NCBI RefSeq assembly: GCF_900101505.1
Contig: NZ_FMZI01000015.1
Span: 1 to 64,000, forward strand
Length of the DNA: 64,000 nucleotides
From: Antarctobacter albus
Lineage (GTDB): Bacteria > Pseudomonadota > Alphaproteobacteria > Rhodobacterales > Rhodobacteraceae
Reading direction: 5' to 3'
Part shown: in pieces, positions 47,281 to 56,879 of the stretch
How positions within the stretch are numbered: position 1 is the first letter of the stretch
How the letters are laid out: each line of letters opens with the position of its first letter
Position numbers and translations under genes: made by a program
The notes under the pieces: generated by a model
The model's input: only the letters and a program-made list of their open reading frames with translations
Database searches by the model: none
What the model was told of the DNA's origin: nothing

Positions 47281-47841
47281 TCAGCCGTCACTCCAGACAA
47301 TCTTGGGGGCAAAGCGCGGTCGGGTGAAGCCGAAATTGTAGAACAGCCCCGCACCGGTCAGCCCCGGGATAGCAAAGGGCGGATCGTAATAGGTCTCGGT
47401 CTCGACCACGATCACCCGTTCATTGTGCAGCATGTGAGGCAATTGATCGTACATGTCCGTCACCTGCGCCGTCTGCAACGCGCTGAAACTGCCCCGGGTC
47501 TGTGACCACTCGGCCTCGTAGGAGCCATCGTTGTCGTTGTAGCGGACCAAAGTCACCCGCAGGGAGGAATCTCCGCCCGGCCGCACGAGGAAATCCAGCA
47601 GTTCGATCATCCCATCCAGGTAGGAGGCGTCGATCGGGTCCGTCTCGCGCGAGATGGCGTCGGAAATCGTGTAGGCCGCCTTGGTATTCAGCGCCTTGTA
47701 ACGGAACGCATCGTGCAGCGAAAAGGTCGCGGCCAGCACGAAGAGGATGAAAGGCAGCCAGATCAGGCTTTCCAGTGCGACGTTGCCCCGGGTGTCGGCG
47801 GAGAAGCGGCGCAGGTGACAAAGGATCGAAGAGCGGTTCAT
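47281..47841 (-). CDS. TadE-like pilus assembly protein (cassette A, second E)
   Basis: This 186-residue protein has an N-terminal TadE-type segment (ADTRGNVALESLIWLPFILFVL, with the acidic residue in the helix as in pseudopilins) and a periplasmic C-terminal domain ending in FNFGFTRPRFAPKIVW-type sequence. It is closely related to the protein at 56880-57431, both ending FTRPRxAPxxVx. GAGGTAAG precedes the start at 47841. It is last in the minus-strand cassette. Confidence 0.82.
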   Translation of the reverse strand: MNRSSILCHLRRFSADTRGNVALESLIWLPFILFVLAATFSLHDAFRYKALNTKAAYTISDAISRETDPIDASYLDGMIELLDFLVRPGGDSSLRVTLVRYNDNDGSYEAEWSQTRGSFSALQTAQVTDMYDQLPHMLHNERVIVVETETYYDPPFAIPGLTGAGLFYNFGFTRPRFAPKIVWSDG

Positions 47842-47846
47842 GGCAC

Positions 47847-48383
47847 TTACCTCGGTTCCTGAACGAATGCGGATGTGGCGACCAGCTGCGCATAGCCCTG
47901 CGCGTCCTTGGGCAGGGCCATGCCAAATGAGGTGGTCGGCATGGCGGGCTTGTACTTCAGGCAGGCGCGCAACAGCATCAGCTGGTTGTCCAGCCCAGGC
48001 ACGAAATTGCGCACCGGGCGCGGGTCTTCCTCGGCGTTGATGCAATCGGCGACCAGCGGAATGGCGGTAAAGTTGCGCGGGTCCACCTGCACCATTTCCA
48101 ACCGCAGGTTCTCGATGCAGCCGTCCACGATGACCGCCTCGTCGCAGATCTTCTGCCGCACTTCCTCGTAGGTGGGGATGGCGCCGGTGTTCAGCCGAAT
48201 TTCCCGCGTCGCCAGATCCACCCCCCGTTCCAGCAGCGCGTGCCGCAGGTTCATGTAGCCCATCTCGACCGTTGCCGCGAGGATGAAGAAGAAGACCGTA
48301 AAATAGATCGAGAATTCGATCGTGCTCGACCCTTCTTCGTCGCGGCGGAACCCCTTGAGCATTTCAATCAGGCGGTGGGTCAT
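47847..48383 (-). CDS. TadE-like pilus assembly protein (cassette A, first E)
   Basis: This 178-residue protein has the TadE N-terminus (RRDEEGSSTIEFSIYFTVFFFIL) and a periplasmic domain with conserved Cys: ICDEAVIVDGCIENLRLEMVQVDPRNF, ADCINAEED and LLRACLKYKP. The mirror-cassette counterpart at 56334 has the same Cys spacing. It overlaps the preceding TadG stop by four bases (ATGA). Confidence 0.82.
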   Translation of the reverse strand: MTHRLIEMLKGFRRDEEGSSTIEFSIYFTVFFFILAATVEMGYMNLRHALLERGVDLATREIRLNTGAIPTYEEVRQKICDEAVIVDGCIENLRLEMVQVDPRNFTAIPLVADCINAEEDPRPVRNFVPGLDNQLMLLRACLKYKPAMPTTSFGMALPKDAQGYAQLVATSAFVQEPR

Positions 48384-50302
48384 TGGATCAGCCTCAGGTT
48401 GTTGATCTGGCGCGCGATCGTATCGAAGGTCTCGTAGATCTCGGCGCCCTGGACGTGGAAGAAGTGACTGGCCGAAGAGGCGCAGGCGAGCATTTCGGCG
48501 GCTGCCGCGTCATCGGTCTCGAAGGCGATGGTAAAGACCGTCACACCACGCTGACGGGCCAGGTCGCACTGCATTTGCAGGTTGCTCTTGTTCTTGGACT
48601 GGAGCGACAGGTTGTAGTAGGCACCCGCGCCCTGCTCCTGCAGTTCGATCGCGCCGTTGATCGCGGCCTTCGGCTTGTCCGGGCGAAACTGGTCCGTTGT
48701 CTGGCCATCCGTCATCAGCACGATGTATTTCTCCGTCTCCGGGTCGTGCCAGTCGATCGGCCGCCCCTCGAAGCGGGGATCCACCAGCCCCTTTTCGATC
48801 AAGTAGCTCACCTCGTCACGGTTCTGCGGATCGAGCAGGGCGAGACCGTACTTCATGCCGTATTGCGTGCCGGTTCCGTCGTGAAGGCGCAGGTCGGAGA
48901 TGAAATCGATCAGTCCGTCGCGGTCGGAGGAATAGTATTGTACCGTCGCTTCCTCGCTGGGGCACCAGCCCCAGTCCATCGTTGCCGGGTCGTATGGCCA
49001 GTGGTGGAAATGGGGGATGTAGTCCTTGGACTGCGGCAGGTTGGTGTCGGCGAACTCGGCATCGTAGATCTCGACGCAAGAGGACGGCATGTTGATGTTC
49101 GTCGGTCCCACGATCTTGTCGTCTGGATCCTCGGTGTTCGGATCGTCCACATAGGCCGGTTCGGGCGCGACATAGGCCGCTTCCCATGCCATCCAGTCAA
49201 TCTGGCTGTAAGAGTAGGTGCGACCCGGAATCCGGCCCTTGTTCTTGGTCGGACCAAGATCGGAGGCAGGGCCGGTATTGTCGCCCTTGACCTGGAAGTA
49301 CCGGGTCTTTTGCTGGCCACCCTTGATCGAGATACCCAGGAAATGGTTTGGGCTCTGGATGTCTCCGTCCTGGGCGGTCATCCAGGCGACCATGCCTCTG
49401 AAGAACTCGTCCGCATCGCGCGGGGCGTCCTCGGGGAAATCCTCGACCTTGTGTGCGATGTCATAGATGCCATCGCCGTCCGTGTCGAAATAGATCACGA
49501 CATTCGAGATGGCCTGTCCCCAAGGTTCGAAGAAACCACTGGTCGGGTTGGCGGGATCACCTCCTTCCGCGCAAGACGGATCCGCGAGGCCCTCGTCGTA
49601 GTTCTCGGCATTGTTGTTGCAAAGGGAGTAGCCGGGCGCGTCCTGGTCGCCGTTGCCCCAGCCATTGTTCTGGTTCAGTTTGGGCCGCACGCCACGAATG
49701 AAATCGAACAGATCGTCGCCCGGGTTCACACTGCCGGCGTAGGGGATCAGGTTCAGGGTGGTCACGCCGTTCGTTTCGTCGCTCATGACCTTGTAGACGA
49801 AATTCTGCGCAGCCGGCTTCATGCGGGTGAGACGTTCGTTCCAGCGCATCGATCCCGAGATATCCAGCACCAGGCTGATTTCCACGTTGGCGATCTTTTC
49901 CTCGGCAACGCTCAGCGCCGGTGGCGTCAGGCTGTCATAGCCGCTCATCTTGAGGAAATAGGTGGGGATGGTGGTTTCCCCCCAGGCCTTGACCGTCCGG
50001 TGGTTGAGTCCCCAGTCGATCTGGGTGCCCAGCAGGACGTGTTCCATTCCGGCCTTGTCCATGTAGTCGCGGACAACCGCGTCCGAGGACAGGTATTGGT
50101 CAAGGTCCGCCGCGGCCAGCACGGCGCGGTCCATCTGCGTCTGCATCTGGGCGCGTGTCGCTTCAAACCGCATGATGTCCACCGCAGCTCCGGAGATCAC
50201 GAGGGTCAGCAGCAACATGAAGACGGAAAAAACCGTGACGTTGCCGTCTTCGGGTTTCAGAAACCGGCGCGTCCGTCCGTGTTTCGCTTGGCATAGGTCC
50301 AT
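48380..50302 (-). CDS. TadG-like von Willebrand A protein 1
   Basis: This 640-residue protein has a Tad N-terminal helix (DGNVTVFSVFMLLLTLVISGAAVD, 20-42) and a VWA core. The core has MIDAS DISGS at 147-151 and MTDGQ at 530-534, far apart because ~370 residues are inserted. The insert holds a DTDGDGIYD calcium-type loop (273-281), ISIKGG and DLGPTKNKG, plus a HFHHWP...DWGWCPSE region. It ends NNLRLIQ. The start at 50302 follows GGGAG; 50308 is also possible. A GTTAAC half-site lies ~50 bases upstream. It follows TadG 2 by 168 bases. Confidence 0.83.
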   Translation of the reverse strand: MDLCQAKHGRTRRFLKPEDGNVTVFSVFMLLLTLVISGAAVDIMRFEATRAQMQTQMDRAVLAAADLDQYLSSDAVVRDYMDKAGMEHVLLGTQIDWGLNHRTVKAWGETTIPTYFLKMSGYDSLTPPALSVAEEKIANVEISLVLDISGSMRWNERLTRMKPAAQNFVYKVMSDETNGVTTLNLIPYAGSVNPGDDLFDFIRGVRPKLNQNNGWGNGDQDAPGYSLCNNNAENYDEGLADPSCAEGGDPANPTSGFFEPWGQAISNVVIYFDTDGDGIYDIAHKVEDFPEDAPRDADEFFRGMVAWMTAQDGDIQSPNHFLGISIKGGQQKTRYFQVKGDNTGPASDLGPTKNKGRIPGRTYSYSQIDWMAWEAAYVAPEPAYVDDPNTEDPDDKIVGPTNINMPSSCVEIYDAEFADTNLPQSKDYIPHFHHWPYDPATMDWGWCPSEEATVQYYSSDRDGLIDFISDLRLHDGTGTQYGMKYGLALLDPQNRDEVSYLIEKGLVDPRFEGRPIDWHDPETEKYIVLMTDGQTTDQFRPDKPKAAINGAIELQEQGAGAYYNLSLQSKNKSNLQMQCDLARQRGVTVFTIAFETDDAAAAEMLACASSASHFFHVQGAEIYETFDTIARQINNLRLIQ

Positions 50303-50470
50303 GACCATTCTCCCACTTCCACAGGCCCTTCTGGCCACGGTAGGGAATGGTTAACAAATGTGCCTGCATTGAGGCCGAAACCGGTACAGTATTGGTTTTT
50401 TTCCGTGTTTGTAGCGGCCTGGCATATCCAATCGGATAGGCCGCACTACCAATCGGCTTGGTTGAGGCCC

Positions 50471-52282
50471 TCATTGAATCAGCCTCAGATTGTTGATCTG
50501 ACGAGCGATGCTGTCAAAAGCGTCGATGATCTCGGCACCGTGGACATGGAAGAAATGGCTATCGGATGAGGCGCAGAGCCGCATTTCCTCGGCGGCCGCG
50601 GCCGTTGTCTCGAAGGCGATGGTAAAGACCGTGACCCCCAGCTCTCTCGCCATGTCGCACTGCTGGTAGAGGTGATCGAGGTTGGATGCCCGCCCGGTCC
50701 GAACGTGATAGCTGGCCGACCCCTGGTTCAGCAATTCCACCTCGCCATTGATCGGAGCGTAAGGATCGTTGGGACGGAACTGGTCGGTGACCTGGCCATC
50801 TGTCATCAGGACAATGTACTTTTCGGTCTCCGGATCGTCCCAGTCGATAGGACGGCCCTGGAAACGTGCCTCGATCACGCCTTCGGAGATCAGGTGGCTG
50901 ACCGCGTCGCGGGTTGTCGGATCCAGCAAGGCCAGCGCGTATTTCATTCCGAATTGCGCGCCCGTGCCGTCATGCATCCGGATGTCGTCGATGAACTGAA
51001 GAAGACTGGCCGCGTCATCCGAGTAGTACTGGATCGCCGTGTCGTCCTCGGGACACCAGCCCCAGTCCATCACTTCGGGATCTTCGTCCCAGTGATGGAA
51101 ATGGGGAACGTATTCGTCCGAGACGGGCAGGTTGGAATTCGCAAATTCAAACCCGTCGATCTCGATACAGCTGGACGGCATGTTGATGTTGATCTCGACC
51201 AGGCCCTGCGCGGCGCCCGGACCATCGTAGGAGGTTCCCCATGTCTCGTAGTCGATGCTGCCATAGCTGAAGGTCGAGCCGGGGATCTTGCCATTGTTCT
51301 TGGTCGGACCAAGATCGGACGCCGGGCCGTTGGAATCGCCGCGCACGGTGAAATAGCGCGTGGTCTGCGTACCACCCTTGATCGAGATGCCCAGGAACTC
51401 GCTGGACGAGCTGAGCTTCGAGTCGTGCGCAACCGCATAGGCCGCCGCTCCGCGAAAGAACGCGTCGACGTCCCGCGGGGCATCCTCGGGAAAGGACTCG
51501 ATCTTGTGCGCCCGGTCAAAGATATCGTCACCGTCGGTGTCGAAATACATCACGATGTTCGAGATCGCTTGCTCCCACGGCGGGAAGAAATCCGGCGTGC
51601 CGCCTTCGGGCACCTCGGGTTCGACCACCGGGACAGAGGGCCGTTCGCCGCGGAAATACTCGAACATCTCGTCGCCCGGATTTACCGTGCCCGCGAAGGG
51701 GATCAGGTTCAGGGTCGTGACGCTTTCGGTGCTTTCCGACATGACCTTCTGGACAAAGTTCTTGGCCGCCGGCTTGAGATTGTCCAGGCGCCCGTTCCAG
51801 CGCATCGACCCGGAAATATCCAGCACCAGGCTGATCTCGACGTTGGCGATGCGTTCCTCGGCAGTGGCCAGCGCGTTGGCGGGCAGGACATCCTGGCCGG
51901 ACATGCGCAGGAACAGGGTCGACAGGCTGGATGCCGCATCGGCGCTGACGGTGCGTTCGTTCACGCCCTGGGTAACGATGACACTGGTGACAAAGGCATC
52001 CAGCCCGGCCTTGCCGACGTAATCGTTGACCACGAAGGTCGGATCCTGGAACTGGTCCAGGTCGGCGGCGGCCAGCACCGCACGGTCCAGCGTCGTTTGC
52101 AGCCGCGCCCGGGATGCCTCTTGCCGCATCAGGTCGACAGAGGCCCCCATGATCGTCATGGCCAGCAGAGCGATATAGACCGAGTAGATGGTGATGTTGC
52201 CGCTCTCGTCACGGACGAAACGTCCGATCGCGCTGGAGTCGCGCAGCAGGGCAGAACGTGACGGGAATGCAAATCTTGCCAT
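50471..52282 (-). CDS. TadG-like von Willebrand A protein 2
   Basis: This 603-residue tandem paralogue of the 48380-50302 gene has the Tad helix (DESGNITIYSVYIALLAMTIMGASVD), MIDAS DISGS at 155-159, the loop DTDGDDIFD at 248-256, ISIKGG, DLGPTKNNG and MTDGQ at 493-497. It shares the HFHHW...DWGWCPED region and the end INNLRLIQ. Start at 52282 follows GGAGACC. It is the first gene of the minus-strand cassette, near glutamate dehydrogenase. Confidence 0.83.
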   Translation of the reverse strand: MARFAFPSRSALLRDSSAIGRFVRDESGNITIYSVYIALLAMTIMGASVDLMRQEASRARLQTTLDRAVLAAADLDQFQDPTFVVNDYVGKAGLDAFVTSVIVTQGVNERTVSADAASSLSTLFLRMSGQDVLPANALATAEERIANVEISLVLDISGSMRWNGRLDNLKPAAKNFVQKVMSESTESVTTLNLIPFAGTVNPGDEMFEYFRGERPSVPVVEPEVPEGGTPDFFPPWEQAISNIVMYFDTDGDDIFDRAHKIESFPEDAPRDVDAFFRGAAAYAVAHDSKLSSSSEFLGISIKGGTQTTRYFTVRGDSNGPASDLGPTKNNGKIPGSTFSYGSIDYETWGTSYDGPGAAQGLVEININMPSSCIEIDGFEFANSNLPVSDEYVPHFHHWDEDPEVMDWGWCPEDDTAIQYYSDDAASLLQFIDDIRMHDGTGAQFGMKYALALLDPTTRDAVSHLISEGVIEARFQGRPIDWDDPETEKYIVLMTDGQVTDQFRPNDPYAPINGEVELLNQGSASYHVRTGRASNLDHLYQQCDMARELGVTVFTIAFETTAAAAEEMRLCASSDSHFFHVHGAEIIDAFDSIARQINNLRLIQ

Positions 52283-52428
52283 CTTGGGTCTCCGGTTTGG
52301 CCGCACGGCACGAAACCGGCGGAACGGGACCCGTTTTCGAGTAAGATTCGGTCAACCCTCCGGCCAGAAATGCGGCAGAAGAATGGCCTAACAAGATGAT
52401 TTTCTACAAGTTCGGTCGGCATTCATCA

Positions 52429-52457
52429 CAAAGGGCGACCGATCCGGCCGCCCTTTG
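52429..52457 (-). terminator. Terminator-like hairpin after glutamate dehydrogenase
   Basis: CAAAGGGCG/CGCCCTTTG, a 9-bp stem with an 11-base loop, lies 18 bases past the gdh stop. The T-run is only TTT. Confidence 0.6.
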
Positions 52458-52474
52458 CGCTGGAATTGCAGGGA

Positions 52475-53929
52475 TCAGAGCCCCTTTGCGCGATAGCTGG
52501 CCGCAACCCGGCCGATGGCCACGATGAAGGCGGCGGTGCGCAGGTCGGAGACGTCCTCGCGGCTGTGCCAGACCTCGCTGATCGACTGGTAGGCGGTGCG
52601 CATGGTGTCATCCAGCCCCGAGCGCACCAGTTCCAGTTCATCCGCCCCGCGCAGGTAGCGCGCCTTGAAATCCGGCGTCATTGACCACTTGTCGCCAAGG
52701 TGATCCGACAGCCGTTCCAGTTCGCGCACGATCAGCTCGTGCCGGGCCTCTTCCTGGCGCCGCTGCATCCGGCCAAAGCGAATGTGGCTGAGGTTCTTGA
52801 CCCATTCGAAATAGGACACCGTCACGCCGCCCGCGTTGGCGTACATGTCGGGAATGATGACAACGCCCCTTTCGCGCAGGATGTCATCGGCCCCGGCGGT
52901 GATCGGACCGTTCGCGGCCTCGATGATCAATGGCGCCTTGATGTTGTGCGCGTTGCCCAGGTTGATCACCCCTTCCAGAGCCGCCGGGATGAGGATGTCG
53001 CATTCCGCCTCCAGCACCTGCGCTCCATCGGCGGTATGATTGGCATCCGGATAGCCCGTCACACCACCATGACGGACGATCCAATCGCGCACCGCCTGCA
53101 CGTCCAGCCCGTCGGGATTGAACAATGCGCCGTCCCTCTCGATGATCCCGGTGATCCGGGCACCGTCTTCCTCCTGCAGGAACTTGGCCGCGTGGAACCC
53201 CACGTTGCCAAGCCCCTGAACGACGACGCGCTTGCCATCCAGCGTGCCCGAGAGCCCCGCCCTGGCCTTGTCGTCGGGGTGGCGAAAGAACTCGCGCAGC
53301 GCATATTGCACGCCGCGGCCCGTGGCCTCGGTCCGGCCCTGGATGCCGCCGGCATTCGTCGGCTTGCCGGTGACACAGGCATTGCCGTTGATGTCGGTGG
53401 TATGCATGCGCCGGTACTGGTCCGCGATCCAGGCCATCTCGCGTTCGCTGGTGCCCATGTCGGGCGCGGGCACGTTTTGCGAGGGGTTGATGAGGTCGCG
53501 CTTGATCAGCTCGTAGGCAAACCGCCGGGTGATCTGTTCCAGCTCGTGCTCATCGTATTGGCGGGGATCCACGCAAAGCCCCCCCTTGGATCCGCCGAAC
53601 GGCGTTTCGACCAGGGCGCATTTATAGGTCATCAGCGCGGCCAGCGCCTCGACCTCGTCCTGGTTGACCTCGGGGGCGAAACGGATGCCGCCCTTGACCG
53701 GTTCCATGTGTTCGGAATGCACCGAGCGATAGCCCGTGAACGTCTGGATCTTGCCCCGCAGCCGCACGCCGAAGCGAACCGTGTAGGTGGCGTTGCACAC
53801 CCTGATCTTTTCCTCCAGCCCCGGCGGCAGGTCCATCAGCGCAACCGCGCGGTTGAACATAAGATCGACTGACTGTCTGAAGGTCGGCTCATTGGACGGC
53901 ACGACGGGCCGCTCGGTAACGACGGACAT
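52475..53929 (-). CDS. gdhA: Glu/Leu/Phe/Val-type glutamate dehydrogenase
   Basis: This 484-residue enzyme interconverts glutamate and 2-oxoglutarate with NAD(P). It shows PVKGGIRFAPEVNQDEVEAL, the active-site region LMTYKCALVETPFGGSKGGL, VPAPDMGTSEREMAWIADQYR and the Rossmann motif VVVQGLGNVGFHAAKFL. Start at 53929 (MSVVTERPVVPSNEPTF) follows a weak purine stretch. It lies between the two Tad cassettes with nothing else beside it. Confidence 0.93.
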   Translation of the reverse strand: MSVVTERPVVPSNEPTFRQSVDLMFNRAVALMDLPPGLEEKIRVCNATYTVRFGVRLRGKIQTFTGYRSVHSEHMEPVKGGIRFAPEVNQDEVEALAALMTYKCALVETPFGGSKGGLCVDPRQYDEHELEQITRRFAYELIKRDLINPSQNVPAPDMGTSEREMAWIADQYRRMHTTDINGNACVTGKPTNAGGIQGRTEATGRGVQYALREFFRHPDDKARAGLSGTLDGKRVVVQGLGNVGFHAAKFLQEEDGARITGIIERDGALFNPDGLDVQAVRDWIVRHGGVTGYPDANHTADGAQVLEAECDILIPAALEGVINLGNAHNIKAPLIIEAANGPITAGADDILRERGVVIIPDMYANAGGVTVSYFEWVKNLSHIRFGRMQRRQEEARHELIVRELERLSDHLGDKWSMTPDFKARYLRGADELELVRSGLDDTMRTAYQSISEVWHSREDVSDLRTAAFIVAIGRVAASYRAKGL

Positions 53930-54303
53930 GGGTTTCCTTCCTTTCCAGTGTCCGCGCGGGGCGCGCTGCACCCCGCGCGCATGGCTCCTCTTGACGGGAG
54001 CACGCGGGATCAGCCTAGCCCGGCATGGCCTGTGTCCCAACCCCGGATTTGTCCGAGTCGCCCGCGGGGCCTGCTAAAGGCACCTGCAAGGCCGCCCACA
54101 ACCCAAAGGGGACCATCGTCGGCAAGGGTGAAACAATGCCCACAAGTTGCTCCGCACTGTCCAGACAACTCTCTAGAATTCAACGAAAACTCAATTCTAA
54201 CCGCCCAAGTTTGGCCATTTTGAAATGGCATAAAATTGTCATCAAAACTGATCCGTCCACGGTTTCTGGGGCTGCCGTGACGACCCGGTTGAAAGGTGTC
54301 CGA
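53930..54303. other. Divergent non-coding region between gdhA and TadG 3
   Basis: These 374 bases serve as promoter region for gdhA (minus) and the plus-strand Tad cassette. The part next to gdhA is GC-rich. The part next to TadG 3 (54170-54260) is much more AT-rich, with TAAAAT and TTGGCC hexamer-like boxes and the palindrome at 54214. The TadG 3 frame is open through here but the sequence does not look coding. Confidence 0.6.
54214..54229. promoter_or_regulatory. Inverted repeat upstream of TadG 3
   Basis: GCCATTT-TG-AAATGGC has 7-bp arms, 75 bases before the TadG 3 start, beside a TAAAAT box. It could be an operator. Confidence 0.4.
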
Positions 54304-56337
54304 ATGTTTAGATCAACCACCAGCCTCACGGCGATTGCGCCCTGCGGCAAGGGCCTGCGGGACAGGCTCTGCCACTTTGCAACCGACACGTCCGGCAACA
54401 TGTCCTACCTCGCGATCGTCGGATCGCTGGTCATGATGATTTTCGGCGGTGTCGGCGTCGACATGATGCATGCCGAACTGAAACGTACCAAGGTGCAGAA
54501 CACGCTCGACCGCGCCGTGCTGGCCGCTGCCAACATCGAGAACGTGCAGGCGCCCGAGATCGTTGTCCGCGATTATCTGACGGTCATGGGCCTAGGCGAT
54601 GCGCTGACGTCGGTTCAGGCCGAACAGGGTTTGTCTTCAAAACGTGTGGCTGCAATGGGCGAGGCTTCGATCCATTCGGGCTTCATGTCCCTGATCGGCG
54701 TGAACTCGTTGGATGCCTCGGGACTTGCCGCAGCCGAGTATTCCAGTTCCAACCTGGAAATCTCGATGGTGCTCGACGTGTCGGGGTCGATGGCCGGAAA
54801 CAGCAAGATCGACAACCTGCGCAACGCTGCACAGGAATTCGTAGACATCCTGATGCCCCCCGGGACCGATACCGGGGTTTCGATCTCGGTCGTACCTTAC
54901 AACGCCACTGTGAACATGGGTACGACGGTGTCGCAGTACTTCACGCTGGACCGCCAGCATCACCATTCAGCTTGTGCCGAGTTCTCTGCGGATTCCTTTG
55001 CAACAACGGCGCTTTCACCGGAAACACCGCTGGAACAGGTCGGCCACTTCGACCCCTATTCGCGCTCGACCATCGGAGGCTATACCCCCTACCAGTGGTG
55101 CCGCGACGGCGAAAATGCCGCGATCCTGCCGCATAGTTCAGACGCCACCCAGTTGAAGACGCAGATCGGCGCACTTGAGGCCTGGGGCAATACGGCGATC
55201 GACGTCGGCATGAAATGGGGCACCGCGCTGCTTGATCCTGCTGCTCGTCCCGCAGTCCAGGCTATGGCTGGCGATGGCCTTGTCGCCGTCTCGAATGCCT
55301 CGCGCCCCGTGGATTTCGACGTGAACAACACGGTGAAATACATCGTCGTGATGACAGACGGAGAAAACACCACGCAATACGACCTGCCCGACAACATGAA
55401 GGATCCTGGCGCGATGACCGGCGTCTGGGTCAATACCAAGGGCACCGAGACCTTTGCCGACGATGACTACTCGGTGCGCCTGGAACGCTATAGAACCGGC
55501 AGCGACATCACCAACTACTTCCCGACCTATTCGCAGGACATTTCGAACATCGTGTTCTACTTCGACACGAACAACGACGGAATACAGGATATCGCGCACA
55601 AGATCGAAGGTTTCCCGAATGGAGGACCGAAGGACCTTGACGATTTCCTGGAAGGTGCGATCGCGACCCTGATCGCAACGGATGGGAATCTGACCGACAG
55701 CGCGCATTTCATGGGCGCGTCGATCAAGGCCGGGAACACCTCCCTGTATTACGGAGTGAACGACGACACCAATGGCACTCTGCCCGACGTCGGACCGACC
55801 ATGAACCACGAGACGATCCCGGGCAAGACACACAACTACTCGACCTTCGACTTCACGAGCTGGTCAACCGGAACCGAGATCGCGAAATACTACTGGACCC
55901 GCACTGGCAACGACTGGTCAGAGCGTTATCAGTCCACGGTCGACGGGCTTGGCGGCAATCCTGATCACATCCACGAGCTGAATTACACCGAACTCTACGA
56001 CCGTTTCGGCACGCAGGCGGCCGCAAGCCACCTTTTCTCGCAGCCGGTCAACCACGGTTACATCAGCAGTGCGCGCTACTGGACGATTTCGCAACCTTAC
56101 GAGGTCGTTGCGGGCCCAAACAGCGCCGATGCGCGACTGGATGCGATCTGCGACTCCGCCAAGGCGCAGGGCATCGTGGTCTTTGCCATCGGTTTCGAAG
56201 CCCCCCCGCGCGGTCTGGAGGCCATGGCGAACTGCGCTTCTTCCCCCGCGCATTTCTTCGACGTCAACGGCACCGATCTGCATGACACTTTCGCAGGTAT
56301 CGCACGCACCATCACCCAACTGAGGCTGACCCAATGA
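54304..56337 (+). CDS. TadG-like von Willebrand A protein 3
   Basis: This 677-residue protein shares the Tad helix (TDTSGNMSYLAIVGSLVMMIFGGVGVD), MIDAS DVSGS at 158-162 and the end ITQLRLTQ with the other two copies. Unlike them, MTDGE comes at 350-354 and the DTNNDGIQD loop module (421-429, with ASIKAG and DVGPTMNHE) follows it instead of preceding it. Start at 54304 follows AAAGGTG. It heads the plus-strand cassette and overlaps the next gene by ATGA. Confidence 0.83.
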   Translation: MFRSTTSLTAIAPCGKGLRDRLCHFATDTSGNMSYLAIVGSLVMMIFGGVGVDMMHAELKRTKVQNTLDRAVLAAANIENVQAPEIVVRDYLTVMGLGDALTSVQAEQGLSSKRVAAMGEASIHSGFMSLIGVNSLDASGLAAAEYSSSNLEISMVLDVSGSMAGNSKIDNLRNAAQEFVDILMPPGTDTGVSISVVPYNATVNMGTTVSQYFTLDRQHHHSACAEFSADSFATTALSPETPLEQVGHFDPYSRSTIGGYTPYQWCRDGENAAILPHSSDATQLKTQIGALEAWGNTAIDVGMKWGTALLDPAARPAVQAMAGDGLVAVSNASRPVDFDVNNTVKYIVVMTDGENTTQYDLPDNMKDPGAMTGVWVNTKGTETFADDDYSVRLERYRTGSDITNYFPTYSQDISNIVFYFDTNNDGIQDIAHKIEGFPNGGPKDLDDFLEGAIATLIATDGNLTDSAHFMGASIKAGNTSLYYGVNDDTNGTLPDVGPTMNHETIPGKTHNYSTFDFTSWSTGTEIAKYYWTRTGNDWSERYQSTVDGLGGNPDHIHELNYTELYDRFGTQAAASHLFSQPVNHGYISSARYWTISQPYEVVAGPNSADARLDAICDSAKAQGIVVFAIGFEAPPRGLEAMANCASSPAHFFDVNGTDLHDTFAGIARTITQLRLTQ

Positions 56338-56867
56338 CCCGCGCATCCTTTCCCGCCCTGCGCCGCTTCTGGTCCGACGAGGCAGGCAACGCGGTGGTTC
56401 CCTACGCCCTTTGGGTTCCGCTGTTCGTGGCGATCATCGTCTCGGCGGTCGAGATCGGAATGATCACCGTGCGCCATACCCAGCTGGAACGCGCGCTCGA
56501 CCAGTCCGTGCGCGATCTGAAAATCGGCGTGACCGCGCCCAGCCACGACGTGCTCAAGGCGGCGATCTGTGCCAAGACCACCGTCCTGCCCGGCTGCACC
56601 GAGACGCTACAGCTGGAAATGATCCCGCTGAACATGCGCAACTACGTCGAACCACCGGCCTCGGCCGATTGCGTCGATGTCAGCCAGGAGGCGACACCGC
56701 AACGCAGTTTCAGCCACGGTGGCGGAGGCCAGGTGATGTTCCTGCGCGCCTGCTACAAGTTCCGTCCGCTCACGCCCGCCTCGACGCTGAACGCCAGCCT
56801 GCCCAAGGACGCCGAAGGCTATACCGCCATCGTGTCGACCTCTGCCTTTGTCTACGAGCCCAGCTGA
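56334..56867 (+). CDS. TadE-like pilus assembly protein (cassette B, first E)
   Basis: This 177-residue protein has the TadE N-terminus (WSDEAGNAVVPYALWVPLFVAIIVS) and the same Cys pattern as the 47847 gene (ICAKTTVLPGCTETLQLEMIPLNMRNY, ADCVDVSQE, LRACYKFRP). It begins in the TadG 3 stop and precedes the second E gene by 12 bases. Confidence 0.82.
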   Translation: MTRASFPALRRFWSDEAGNAVVPYALWVPLFVAIIVSAVEIGMITVRHTQLERALDQSVRDLKIGVTAPSHDVLKAAICAKTTVLPGCTETLQLEMIPLNMRNYVEPPASADCVDVSQEATPQRSFSHGGGGQVMFLRACYKFRPLTPASTLNASLPKDAEGYTAIVSTSAFVYEPS

Positions 56868-56879
56868 GGAGATCCAGCC

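Noticed and set aside
50410-50470. Repeated CCAATCGG and TATCC-GATT-GGATA palindromes between the two TadG genes
   Set aside because: Short and imperfect; they may be part of a terminator but no T-run follows. Too weak to list as a feature.
54025-54303. Open extension upstream of TadG 3
   Set aside because: In frame but the DNA is AT-rich, with a palindrome and promoter-like boxes. The ATG at 54304 with AAAGGTG fits TadG length better.
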